A stretch of DNA of 64,000 nt, taken from Pseudalkalibacillus hwajinpoensis (lineage in GTDB: Bacteria; Bacillota; Bacilli; Bacillales; Guptibacillaceae). Both the position numbers and the translations under genes were made by a program. The stretch is from assembly GCF_039851965.1 (NCBI RefSeq), contig NZ_CP156674.1, positions 248,001 through 312,000 of the forward strand, read 5' to 3'. Every line of letters begins with the position of its first letter. The stretch's first letter is position 1. Shown in pieces: positions 26,588-34,939 of the stretch. The notes under the pieces were generated by a model, which was not told where the DNA came from, did no database searches, and saw nothing but the letters and a program-made list of their open reading frames with translations.

Positions 26588-26605
26588 TTGTGAATAAGTT
26601 CACAT
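26588..26605. promoter_or_regulatory. Rex-type operator upstream of cydDC
   Basis: TTGTGAA-TAAG-TTCACAT matches the redox-sensor Rex consensus TTGTGAA-N4-TTCACAA at 13 of 14 arm positions. It lies about 37 bases before the cydD start, where a repressor would block transcription at high NAD+/NADH. Rex control of cyd genes is established in B. subtilis. Confidence 0.75.
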
Positions 26606-26793
26606 TTATGCCTTTATTGTAATCGATAGTGATTGCAGGAAGCAACTCCTTTGCTATTATATGACAGTAGTATATGACAAAAAGTTGAACAGATCGCTCT
26701 AACCTGCCTCCTTATCAAAAAAATTCAATTTACACTCTGTCTCACTACGATTTGATATAATGAGGCAAGAATGTAATGAAATGGAGGATTAGC

Positions 26794-29034
26794 GTGGATC
26801 AAGGCCCTGAATTTGAGAAATCGCGTAAAGTAACACACAAACATAAAAGAATCAAAACAATGGTAAAACGAACGCGTCACGGCATTCAAGCCTTCTTCAT
26901 AACGGTCTGGAGAGGTGCCTCCTATGGTGTCATTTTGATGACAATGTTGCTCATTTTCTCAATTGGATTTGATTTTCATACTGGGCTTGGAAAGGGCTTA
27001 GACGTATTTCTTTTTCTACTGGTTGGGATAGTTGGAATATGGTTGTTAGTGAAGGTTGGGATAGTGATAGCGAGACAGATTAAAAAGCTCCCTTCCCTTT
27101 TTATTGCCAGTATAGCGGTTTCAAGCTGCGCGATTATTTATACACTCGATCAGTTTCGTGTACTTGATAACATTCTACCCCTTGCCTGGACCCTGCTTGG
27201 GATCGGGGTCTTAATCGGTGGACTATTCGGCTATCCAATTGTTAAAGGAATAAAAAAACCGCTCTCGATCATCATGCTTACGCTCGGTACAATCGTAACA
27301 GCGGGCTTTTTCTACTGGATCTTCTCACCAGGCATTGAAAACTCTTCATTAACAATAGAAGTTGCACCATTCTCACCTGTCAGTTCAAATCCTTCTGAAA
27401 GAGGTACCTATTCTGTTCAAACTCTTACTTACGGAAGTGGTGATGATAAGCAAAGAGAAGAGTTCGGTGAAAAAGTTGACATTGAGACCCTCCCAGTAAA
27501 TGCTTCAAGCATGATTGGAGAGTGGTCAAAGGAGCGCAAATGGTTCTGGGGATTTAAAGATACGAATGTTCCACTTAATGGGCGGGTCTGGATGCCTGAA
27601 GGAGAAGGTCATTTTCCACTCGTTCTAATGGTCCATGGGAATCACAAGATGGAGGACTTCTCGGATGAGGGTTACGCCTACCTTGGAGAACTCCTTGCGA
27701 GCAGGGGCTTCATTACCGTATCCGTGGACGAGAACTTTTTTAACTCATCGTGGTCTGGTGGTCTTTCGGGAGATATTAATGGCAGAGCATGGCTTCTTCT
27801 TCAACACCTAGAAGAAATGGAATCGTTTAACACGAAACAAAACACCCCATTTTATCAAAACGTCGATATGGCTAACATAGCGTTAATTGGACATTCTCGT
27901 GGTGGGCAGGCAGCGATTCTAGCTGCAAAATTTAATCAGCTTGACCGCTACCCTAACAATGCGATCACGCGCTTTGATTTTGATTTCAACATTAAAACGG
28001 TAATCGCCATTGCACCAACTGATTATCAAACGTTGTCAGACCGTAAAATCGAAGTGGATGACGTTAATTATTTATTGCTCCATGGTTCTTACGATAGTGA
28101 TGTATCCGAATTTGAGGGCGATCGTCAATATAATGGGATCAATTTAACCGGCGGTGAAGAGGCGATTAAATCTGCCCTTTACATTGATCGCGCGAATCAC
28201 GGACAATTTAATACAACCTGGGAAGACAATGATACCTATTTCCCCTTCACCATGTTATTAAATAAAGAGCCGCTACTTGAGGGTGAAGAACAGAGACAAA
28301 TTGCCAAAACGTATGTATCTGGTTTTCTAGAAGCCACTTTACATGACAATAACTCTTACTTACCGATGTTTGAAGATTACCGCTATGCCCTTGAATGGCT
28401 TCCTAAAACAACGTATATCAGTAAATACGAAGATCCTTCCTACATCATCTATAGCGATTTTGAAGAAGATGTCGATGTCACCACTGCTACTTCTCCATAT
28501 ATTGATATCACGGCAGGAAGCTTACTCCAATGGTACGAAGGAGAGCTAGAATTCAGAAGAGATAAAGTAAGAGACAATCATGGCGTGTTCCTGAAGTGGG
28601 ACCAATCTTATTCTAAAAACGGCTACTATACGCTAAGCTTTTCTAAGCTGTTGCAGGATCCTTTTGCTTACAAGGCGGGAAGTTCTTTAACCTTTACTGC
28701 GGCGAATCTTTCTGAAGTTGAAAATCAGAAACCGGTAGATTTCAGCGTTAAGTTGACTTCAGATGGAGAAACTGCCAGTGTTGTTCTTAGTGACATCATG
28801 CCTATGCATCCTGTTTTGCCGGTACAGCATACAAAAACCATATACTTTGAAGAAGAACGTTATGGAGAGCCAACAGAACCGGTTCTCCAAACGTTCAACA
28901 TTCCAATGGAAAGATTTATTGATAATAATCCATCTTTCGATCCTAAAAAGTTGGATTCTCTTACGTTTCAGTTTGATCAATCGATGAAAGGGTCCATTTT
29001 CGTTGATCATATTGGTGTTAATCATGCTGATTAG
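26794..29034 (+). CDS. Membrane-anchored alpha/beta hydrolase with C-terminal beta-rich domain
   Basis: About 746 residues. The first 170 hold four or five hydrophobic helices (for example GASYGVILMTMLLIFSIGF and FLFLLVGIVGIWLLV). A long extracytoplasmic-looking part follows, with LVLMVHGNHKMED near 280, the nucleophile elbow ALIGHSRGGQAA (Ser near 368), APTDYQTL near 407, and the likely catalytic His of DRANHGQFN near 467. The last 200 residues look beta-rich (TYISKYED.. YIIYSDFEED.. LTFTAANLSE). The family is unnamed to me and the substrate unknown; a platelet-activating-factor acetylhydrolase or cutinase-like fold is possible. The GTG at 26794 follows GGAGG; an ATG six codons earlier overlaps that site. 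Confidence 0.8.
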   Translation: MDQGPEFEKSRKVTHKHKRIKTMVKRTRHGIQAFFITVWRGASYGVILMTMLLIFSIGFDFHTGLGKGLDVFLFLLVGIVGIWLLVKVGIVIARQIKKLPSLFIASIAVSSCAIIYTLDQFRVLDNILPLAWTLLGIGVLIGGLFGYPIVKGIKKPLSIIMLTLGTIVTAGFFYWIFSPGIENSSLTIEVAPFSPVSSNPSERGTYSVQTLTYGSGDDKQREEFGEKVDIETLPVNASSMIGEWSKERKWFWGFKDTNVPLNGRVWMPEGEGHFPLVLMVHGNHKMEDFSDEGYAYLGELLASRGFITVSVDENFFNSSWSGGLSGDINGRAWLLLQHLEEMESFNTKQNTPFYQNVDMANIALIGHSRGGQAAILAAKFNQLDRYPNNAITRFDFDFNIKTVIAIAPTDYQTLSDRKIEVDDVNYLLLHGSYDSDVSEFEGDRQYNGINLTGGEEAIKSALYIDRANHGQFNTTWEDNDTYFPFTMLLNKEPLLEGEEQRQIAKTYVSGFLEATLHDNNSYLPMFEDYRYALEWLPKTTYISKYEDPSYIIYSDFEEDVDVTTATSPYIDITAGSLLQWYEGELEFRRDKVRDNHGVFLKWDQSYSKNGYYTLSFSKLLQDPFAYKAGSSLTFTAANLSEVENQKPVDFSVKLTSDGETASVVLSDIMPMHPVLPVQHTKTIYFEEERYGEPTEPVLQTFNIPMERFIDNNPSFDPKKLDSLTFQFDQSMKGSIFVDHIGVNHAD

Positions 29035-29041
29035 ACCACAG

Positions 29042-29079
29042 AAAAAGGCTTTCCTTCAATGCTGAAGGAGAGCCTTTTT
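29042..29079. terminator. Bidirectional terminator
   Basis: Stem AAAAAGGCT.TTCCTTCA pairing with TGAAGGA.AGCCTTTTT between convergent genes, with T runs on both strands. Confidence 0.9.
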
Positions 29080-29082
29080 GGA

Positions 29083-29727
29083 TCATGAAATTTTGCAAGA
29101 AGACTGGCCTCGTTTAGCGAGATAGCTTTGATGATACTCGTTAGCGCGATAAAATGTCGTTGCTGGAACGATTTGCGTGACAATCGGTTTCTTGAAGCGA
29201 CCTGAAGCTATTAGCTTGTTTTTAACAATCTGTGCCGCTTCTGCCTGTTCTTTTGAGTGGAAAAAGACAGCAGAGCGATACCTCGTACCAACATCTTCTC
29301 CCTGACGATTCAATGAGGTTGGATTATGATTATCGAAAAAAACTTCGAGTAATTCTTCATATGAGATCACTGCTGGATCATATTCAACAAGAACAGATTC
29401 AGCATGCCCTGTTAATTCTGTATAAACATCTTCGTAGGTTGGATTAATGGTCTCGCCTCCAGTAAAGCCTGCTGAAGTCGAAATCACGCCATGTAATTGT
29501 TGGAAAAGCGCCTCTACACCCCAAAAGCATCCTGCTGCAAACGTTGCTAGATTCACTGTGCCCACTCCGTTTCTTATATTGGTAACTGCATTCTCTTCTA
29601 CATATATTTTCTCTAAATCATTAAGTGTTAACATATAAAGCTGCTTGCTTCCCCTCTTATAAATTCCTTTTGAAAGAAGGGTGTTAATAAGCTGTTGTTT
29701 TCTAGTTTCGGTATTTAATGTATGCAA
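29083..29727 (-). CDS. msrA: Peptide methionine sulfoxide reductase A with N-terminal FbpA-like extension
   Basis: MsrA reduces methionine-S-sulfoxide in proteins. Its domain starts near residue 58 and has the catalytic AAGCFWGVE motif, GGETINPTYEDVYTELTGHAESV, the DNHNPTSLNRQGEDVGTRYRS block and a C-terminal SSCKIS with a possible resolving Cys. The first 45 residues (RKQQLINTLLSKGIYKRGSKQLYMLTLNDLEKIY) resemble the Fur-regulated basic protein FbpA family and are not part of normal MsrA. I chose TTG 29727 for its spacing from AGGGAG (GTG 29733 also possible). An internal GTG at 29556 with GGAG upstream could start MsrA alone. A SAM-I riboswitch precedes it. Confidence 0.88.
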   Translation of the reverse strand: MHTLNTETRKQQLINTLLSKGIYKRGSKQLYMLTLNDLEKIYVEENAVTNIRNGVGTVNLATFAAGCFWGVEALFQQLHGVISTSAGFTGGETINPTYEDVYTELTGHAESVLVEYDPAVISYEELLEVFFDNHNPTSLNRQGEDVGTRYRSAVFFHSKEQAEAAQIVKNKLIASGRFKKPIVTQIVPATTFYRANEYHQSYLAKRGQSSCKIS

Positions 29728-29779
29728 GTTCACTCACTCCCTCTACAAAATAAATATTCCAGATGGTGGATGCATACGA

Positions 29780-29950
29780 AAAAACCCCCATCTGTCCGAA
29801 CAGAAGAGGGTTTGGTTATACCGAGCCTCTTCTTATTTTCCGACTTTCGCCGCAGGAATTGGCACGGTTCCACCTGAACATAATGTTCATGGGTCCGTTG
29901 CCGAGGTATCTAAGGGCCAGTCCCTCCACCTCTCTGAATAAGAAGATCCT
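29780..29950 (-). promoter_or_regulatory. SAM-I riboswitch (S-box) upstream of msrA
   Basis: The minus strand reads CTTATTCAGAGAGGTGGAGG, GACTGGCCC, then CTCGGCAACGGACC and GGTGGAACCGTGCCAATTCC, ending in GGCGAAAG. This is the S-box order. It closes with a terminator, arms AACCCTCTTCTGT/ACAGATGGGGGTT and six Ts. SAM binding is expected to end transcription early, so msrA would be made when methionine/SAM is low. Confidence 0.95.
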
Positions 29951-30028
29951 TTAAACAAAGGATTATTAAGTTAGTGTCAATATTAAATGGTTTCCCTAGC
30001 AATGTCAATAGAAATGTACTCACCTTTT

Positions 30029-31432
30029 TTAAATGACGAAAGAGATAATAAAATAGCCAACTGCAGCCGTTCCCGCTCCAATTAATGCTGGGCCAAGCTT
30101 AAATTTTGCATACGTCATGGGATTTAATTGAAGAATTCTCGCAATCGTATTCGTATTATCGCTTAATGGGGATGAAAAAGCGCCGAACGTTCCGCTTGCA
30201 AAAACAGCTCCGATTACAAGTGGAAGATCCGTACCCGTCGAATTGCCGAGAGAAACCCCGAGCGGCATCAAGATACCCCACGTGCCCCACGATGAACCAA
30301 TAAAATAAGAGATAAAGGCGCCTACTAAGAAAAGAACTGGGGGCACAAATAACGCAGGGATCCAATCAAGATTGGCCGTTACAAACTCAGAAAAGCCTAG
30401 AGCTTCGGCTGAGGCGGCAAGCCCCCATACAACCGTGAGCAGAACGATTACAGGCATCATATCATTTCCACCTTCGATAAAGAAACGGACGAGCTCTTTT
30501 AATGAAAATCGCTGGAATAAATAGAGCAAAAACGTAAAGAGTACGGTAGTTAAGAGAGCAAATACCATTGCATCAAGCACATCAGCTTCAATAAAAGCAT
30601 TCACAGGTGAGGTGAAGCCTTTTTCAAACCCACTCCAGTAGGTTAACAACAGGGTTAGTAGTATAACGCCACCTAGCGGCAGGGCTAAATTAAATGGTTT
30701 TGATGGAAGTTCTTTCGCTACAGCTGGATGGCAATCTTCCCATTTGTCATCCAGCTTTTTCTCAGGATTACCTGCATCTGTTGCTGGCTTTTTACGATCA
30801 TGGAAGAAACTTAAATAAAAACCGATAAGAATGATGCTGATCGAGAAAAAATTATATGGAATGCTTTGTAAAAAAAGACGATAACCATCTCCTTCGATAC
30901 CTTCAGCTCTGATAGAAAGTTGTACAACTGAAGACATATAACCAACAAAAGCCGTCGCTATTGGCATTAAGACAATAATGGGCGTAGCGGTTGTTTCGAT
31001 CACGAATCCAAGCTCCTGAGGTGTGATTTTCACTTTATTTAACAGAGCTTTCATTATTGGTGCTACTGTTACAATACGGAAGCTCGGTGCGCTAAATGTT
31101 CCTAACGTGGAAAACCAGGTAAGCATAAGAGCTCCTTTTTTTGAGCTAATTTTCGAAGAGGCCGCCTCAACGAATCCCTTGATCCCTCCTGTGAACTTCA
31201 TCATGCCAATAAGACCAGTAAACATATATAGAAAGAGAATGATTTTAATATTGTTCTCATCTTTTAAACCGCTCATTATAAACTCATAAAACTGCTGAAA
31301 CCCTGTTATAACTCCCGGTTTATAGAGAAACGATGCTATTAGCAATCCAGCTGTTAAACCAGGGATCACAAGCTTCGTCTTCATAGCTACGATAATAACC
31401 ACAATAAATGGTACGATGGATAACCAATCTAT
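30029..31432 (-). CDS. NhaC-family Na+/H+ antiporter-like transporter (start codon abnormal)
   Basis: About 467 residues, almost wholly hydrophobic, with around eleven helices. It has the NhaC/ArsB-like features GTFSAPSFRIVTVAPI near 120, TTATPIIVLMPIATAFVGYM near 150, SSWGTWGILMPLGVSL near 380 and GTFGAFSSPLSDNTN near 415. Coding clearly begins before the first canonical start (GTG 31402): the in-frame residues IDWLSIVPFIVV match NhaC-type N-termini. Only an ATA codon (31430-31432) sits 8 bases after AAAGGGGG, where an ATG is expected. Either AUA is used, or a G-to-A change has weakened expression. Likely sodium or organic-ion antiport in the membrane. Confidence 0.85.
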   Translation of the reverse strand: MDWLSIVPFIVVIIVAMKTKLVIPGLTAGLLIASFLYKPGVITGFQQFYEFIMSGLKDENNIKIILFLYMFTGLIGMMKFTGGIKGFVEAASSKISSKKGALMLTWFSTLGTFSAPSFRIVTVAPIMKALLNKVKITPQELGFVIETTATPIIVLMPIATAFVGYMSSVVQLSIRAEGIEGDGYRLFLQSIPYNFFSISIILIGFYLSFFHDRKKPATDAGNPEKKLDDKWEDCHPAVAKELPSKPFNLALPLGGVILLTLLLTYWSGFEKGFTSPVNAFIEADVLDAMVFALLTTVLFTFLLYLFQRFSLKELVRFFIEGGNDMMPVIVLLTVVWGLAASAEALGFSEFVTANLDWIPALFVPPVLFLVGAFISYFIGSSWGTWGILMPLGVSLGNSTGTDLPLVIGAVFASGTFGAFSSPLSDNTNTIARILQLNPMTYAKFKLGPALIGAGTAAVGYFIISFVI

Positions 31433-31482
31433 AACGTCCGCCCCCTTTGCATCTAGTTTGTACTAAGAGGGAGCAGCTATAC

Positions 31483-31509
31483 AAAAAAGCCAGAGCATGA
31501 GCTCTGGCT
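31483..31509 (-). terminator. Terminator after fni
   Basis: Stem AGCCAGAGC/GCTCTGGCT with loop TCAT and six Ts on the minus strand, overlapping the stop at 31508. Confidence 0.9.
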
Positions 31510-32551
31510 ATTTCTGACGTAATGCCCTTGTGTATTTTAAAGTGCTAATAGACGAAGCTCCGATCCCGAACATTGCTGTTTGCAATTCAAATTCAATTCG
31601 TGCAAGCTGATCTGAAAGCGCCTGCTCACTATCGTCAACCGCATTCTCAAGAAGAGCTCTACCAAAGCCGGCCATATCTGCCCCGAGCGCAATAGATTTA
31701 GCTGCATCAACTCCATTCTTGAGCCCGCCACTTGCGACTAGTGGGACATCAGGAAGCTGTTTGCGAACATCGATCAGACATTCTGACGTTGGATTTCCCC
31801 ATCCGTCAAAAGCTTCTGCTGCTTGACGTCTCATCGTCTGATGTGACCGATGGCTTTCCACTTGAACCCAGGAGGTACCTCCTGCTCCTGCTACATCAAT
31901 GAAATGAGCACCAGCATTGACCAACCGTTGCGCGCTTTTTGCATCGATTCCCATCCCCACTTCTTTGATACCAAGCGGCACTTCAATCGCTTCTGCTACC
32001 TGCTGGATTTTAGCAAGGAGATCTTTAAAGTTCGTGTCTCCTTCAGGTTGAAAAACTTCTTGAAGTGGATTTAAGTGTAAAATTAGTGCATCTGCTTCGA
32101 TAAGATGAATCGCTTTTTTACACTCGTCGATCGTAAACCCATAATTTAGCTGGACAGCACCAATGTTAGCTAAGACCGGAATTGAAGGTGCATGCTTTCT
32201 AACGTCAAATGAATATACTGAACGCGACTCCTGAATCGCAGCACGCATGGAACCTACTCCGAGCGTCCAACCATGTGCCTCAGCAGCTTTAGCAAGTCGC
32301 TTATTAATTTGCCACGCCCGCTCCGTTCCACCCGTCATTGAACTGATCAAAAAAGGGGTCTTTACTTTTTTATGAAGAAATGTAGTAGAAAGATCCACTT
32401 CCTTATAATCAATTTCTGGTAGTGGATTATGCTTAAACCGATAACGTTCAAGACCGGTTTTCAATTCTTTACCCTCCACTTCTTCAGTAAGACAAATATC
32501 AATATGTTCATTTTTACGTTTTTCTGTTTGATCAAGTTCCGTATGTTTCAA
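31508..32551 (-). CDS. fni: Type 2 isopentenyl-diphosphate delta-isomerase (FMN-dependent)
   Basis: Interconverts IPP and DMAPP for isoprenoid synthesis; uses reduced FMN and Mg2+. 347 residues. Family motifs: RKNEHIDIC near residue 13, PFLISSMTGGT near 65, the LHLNPLQE substrate loop near 162, GIKEVGMG near 195, and GAGGTSWVQVE near 222. GASGGLKNG-type and GADMAGFGRALL blocks form the FMN phosphate site near 290. TTG start at 32551 behind GGGGGATT. It lies at the edge of a decayed carotenoid locus, overlapping the crtO remnant by 20 bases, and is itself intact. Confidence 0.96.
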   Translation of the reverse strand: MKHTELDQTEKRKNEHIDICLTEEVEGKELKTGLERYRFKHNPLPEIDYKEVDLSTTFLHKKVKTPFLISSMTGGTERAWQINKRLAKAAEAHGWTLGVGSMRAAIQESRSVYSFDVRKHAPSIPVLANIGAVQLNYGFTIDECKKAIHLIEADALILHLNPLQEVFQPEGDTNFKDLLAKIQQVAEAIEVPLGIKEVGMGIDAKSAQRLVNAGAHFIDVAGAGGTSWVQVESHRSHQTMRRQAAEAFDGWGNPTSECLIDVRKQLPDVPLVASGGLKNGVDAAKSIALGADMAGFGRALLENAVDDSEQALSDQLARIEFELQTAMFGIGASSISTLKYTRALRQK

Positions 32552-32925
32552 TCGAAATCCCCCTGCGCTGCTCTTTTTTCATTTGCTTCACCAACAAAGG
32601 TTTAAGTCTTAACCGATTATACCGTTGTATTATAATAAAAGGAATGTTGATGAGTAAAGCGTATCCCACCATGATCCATCCGATATACGATGGATTCCAT
32701 AGAAAAAATAAGATAGAAGGTGGAATTAACATCCAATGAGTCACCTCTGCTCGCCTCGTTTCAATAATAAACTTCCTAATATAAATAGAGGTGAGTTTTT
32801 TTAACTCCTTTTTGCAGAATCCTCCTTTAAATACACCACCATCTGGTAATATGGTTTCCATTTTCGAATTCTGAGCTTTGCATATATCTTTAACTCCCAT
32901 CCCCCTATAGAATCAGTCGATTTTT
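32532..32925 (-). pseudogene. crtO: crtO remnant (glycosyl-4,4'-diaponeurosporenoate acyltransferase), frameshifted
   Basis: The downstream 80 residues (LPDGGVFKGG, then YIRKFIIETRRAEVTHWM, then PFIIIQRYNRLRLKPLL) match CrtO of staphyloxanthin-type pathways, which acylates the glycosylated C30 carotenoid at the membrane. Two hydrophobic segments are visible. Just upstream the CrtO reading continues in another frame (WELKIYAKLRIRKWKPY, about 32856-32906). A one-base shift near 32845-32855 therefore breaks the gene between KPY and LPDGG. The N-terminal 40 or so residues are also gone. The 122-codon frame from 32900 begins with frame-shifted residues and is unlikely to be functional. Confidence 0.8.
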
Positions 32926-32962
32926 GTGAATCATACAAGGAATCTGCCAACCGAAGGCAAAT

Positions 32963-33023
32963 ATAGGATGGCTCGGTGGGCTCTCAGCTGCTATTCGCCT
33001 TGCAGTAGCAGGAAAAGGGTTTG
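32963..33023 (+). pseudogene. Fragment of a carotenoid desaturase N-terminus (crtN-like)
   Basis: The plus strand reads GWLGGLSAAIRLAVAGKGF, the FAD-binding GxGLGGLSAA start of a phytoene/diapophytoene desaturase with the first Gly lost, then breaks off. The continuation GPTIVLLPEM.. appears 4.6 kb away at 37659. Confidence 0.65.
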
Positions 33024-33134
33024 CCATATCTGGATTTAGCCTATAAGTGCTGCGGCCTTTATGATCCTTCTGATTCATTCGATGCGGATAGGATTAAAGC
33101 AAAAAGGTTATGTATGGAAAGGACGAACTTACTC

Positions 33135-33545
33135 ATGAAAACAATCGCTATTATAGGAGCTGGACTCAGGGGGCTTTCCGCTGCGATCAGACTCGCAAGT
33201 AAAGGATACGATGTTCATGTATTTGAGAAGAATACGTATGCTGGCGGCAAAATGATGCCTATTAATTTAGGCTCTTATCACTTCGATTTTGGTCCGAACA
33301 CGATGACGATGCCGAAAGTATTTGATGCTGTATTTGAAGATGCCAATCTCAACCCGCGCGATTATTTTAACTGGATCAAACTCGATCACCATACACGTAA
33401 CATTGATTACAATGGTGACTCCTTTATGATGAGTACGGATACGGATAAGGAATATATGGTTAATCAACTAAGCGATCTTGACCCCTATGCTGCAGAGCAC
33501 TATACAGCCTACCTAACAGAAATTGAGCGGCTTTATGAGCTATAG
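33135..33545 (+). pseudogene. Truncated diapophytoene/carotenoid desaturase (N-terminal 136 aa)
   Basis: Starts MKTIAIIGAGLRGLSAAIRLASKGYDVHVFEKN, the dinucleotide-binding beta-alpha-beta of CrtI/CrtN/CrtP-type FAD desaturases, followed by AGGKMMPINLGSYHFDFGPNTMTMPKVFD. A full enzyme has about 500 residues. This one stops at TAG after EIERLYEL, at about residue 136, so the membrane and substrate domains are missing. The frame is open further upstream, but the ATG at 33135 gives the expected N-terminus. It is distinct from the second desaturase fragment pair, so the ancestral locus had at least two desaturases. Confidence 0.8.
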
Positions 33546-33667
33546 AAAACATGAAGCGTGATGATTTATAAAAAAGATTCATTAGTACTGACGGAATTTT
33601 TAGCATTAGAAAATCCTGGCTTTTCATTCAGATAATTTCACTTCTCCTTCCTCCTCGTATATTATAT

Positions 33668-33844
33668 TTAAGCTCTTTTCTGAGAGCTCGGGTCCCTTAT
33701 TACACTCTTATTTTCTCCTGAATGATCTTCAACGCAAGAAAAACAGTAAAGTGTTTTATCCTCCGTAAAAATCCCATCGAGAAAACCATCCCGACAATAT
33801 ATTGGCTTCTTGCAGTTTACGCAAAGCCCAACTTTTTCAATCAT
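33668..33844 (-). CDS. Small zinc-ribbon-like protein (58 aa)
   Basis: Four cysteines in two CxxC pairs (LCVNCKKPIYC near residues 6-16 and LYCFSCVED near 37-45) suggest a zinc ribbon. No further function is recognisable. The ATG at 33844 has GGAGGAGTG upstream; a longer frame to 33877 overlaps this site. Monocistronic between carotenoid debris and an alpha/beta hydrolase gene. Confidence 0.7.
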   Translation of the reverse strand: MIEKVGLCVNCKKPIYCRDGFLDGIFTEDKTLYCFSCVEDHSGENKSVIRDPSSQKRA

Positions 33845-33924
33845 GGTCACTCCTCCTTTATAAGAAGAACCAAACAATTTTCATATAAATGATTAATTGT
33901 TTGGTTCAATAATAGTTTGTAAAT

Positions 33925-34860
33925 TTATTTTGCAGCTTCCAGGTACGTTAGCCCGTCAAGAAGCATCTCGTTAAAGTTCTCAGGATATTCGTGATCTAAG
34001 CCCCTTACAACTTTTAACTGATGTAGTATTCCTTTACTCTTTAATAGCTCTGCAAGCCTGCTCGAACCTTCGAGGCAATCCTCATCTTGATCTCCGCAAA
34101 TGATGTATCCTCTAATGTTCATTCCCTTCAGATTGTTCAGTAGCTCACTCCATTCATCTATTTCCGGTAGCCACGGAGCAACAAACAAGAATCCGCTAAC
34201 TGACAGACCCTTTTCCAGAACCGTCTTCAGTGCAACACGACATCCTGCCGAGAATCCGCCAATGATCTTATGGCCACCAAGATCTTCTTTCATCTCAAGA
34301 CGCTGATCATGTGCCACAACCTCATCCACAGCTTGATCAAGATCATCCCATTCAAACGCTTCCGAGAACTGGATTTGAGATGATTGAGGTAGAGCAAGCG
34401 TGTAACCTTCAGAAACAGCCAAATTCCAATAAGGCTCTGTGATCTCCGCATTCTCCTGATCCCCGTGCAAGGCAATAAGTATAGAACTGCCATTCCCCTC
34501 AACGACCTGAAGTTCAGGCTTCACTGCCTGCTTTGCTTCTTCTTCTCTTTGTTTACAAAGCTGAACCAATTCCTTGAACTCCTCGTACTTTCGGAGTGAA
34601 TTCAGATCTTCATCTGCCTGTAAATACTCATAGGCATACCAGTAACCATGATCGATTACGGCTTCTTTCAGGATGGCAAGAGCTTCTTTTTCAAGTCCGG
34701 AAGCAGCAGCTAAAGCGTATTTGAAATTATAAAGCTGCGCTCTATTTCCCTCAACGTCATCTGCATATTTTTTAATATGTTGGTAAGCTTTTAAACTTCC
34801 GCTTTCTTCATAAATCGTAATAGTCTCATTTAATAATCTCGTGTAATATCGCTTTTTCAT
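33925..34860 (-). CDS. Alpha/beta hydrolase with TPR-like N-terminal region
   Basis: 311 residues. The first 120 are helical (RLLNETITIYEESGSLKAYQHIKK, LYNFKYALAAASGLEKEALAILKEA), resembling a TPR-type repeat. The second half is a hydrolase of the dienelactone/phospholipase-carboxylesterase type with ILIALHGDQEN near 140, the elbow GGFSAGCRVAL (Ser near 208), YIICGDQDEDC near 260 (Asp) and GLDHEYPENF near 291 (His). Cytosolic. The ATG at 34860 follows GGGGGACA. Substrate unknown. Confidence 0.8.
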   Translation of the reverse strand: MKKRYYTRLLNETITIYEESGSLKAYQHIKKYADDVEGNRAQLYNFKYALAAASGLEKEALAILKEAVIDHGYWYAYEYLQADEDLNSLRKYEEFKELVQLCKQREEEAKQAVKPELQVVEGNGSSILIALHGDQENAEITEPYWNLAVSEGYTLALPQSSQIQFSEAFEWDDLDQAVDEVVAHDQRLEMKEDLGGHKIIGGFSAGCRVALKTVLEKGLSVSGFLFVAPWLPEIDEWSELLNNLKGMNIRGYIICGDQDEDCLEGSSRLAELLKSKGILHQLKVVRGLDHEYPENFNEMLLDGLTYLEAAK

Positions 34861-34939
34861 AATGTCCCCCAATTGGTTCTTTTGCTTATTCCTGATTTCT
34901 ATCATGCCACATCAAGTGTTGGAACGGAACTGCTTTCCA

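Noticed and set aside
29780..29950. T-box leader (contains GGTGGAACCG)
   Set aside because: The full order GAGAGGTGGAGG, GACTGGCCC, GGCAAC is the S-box; the short GGTGGAACC match is coincidental.
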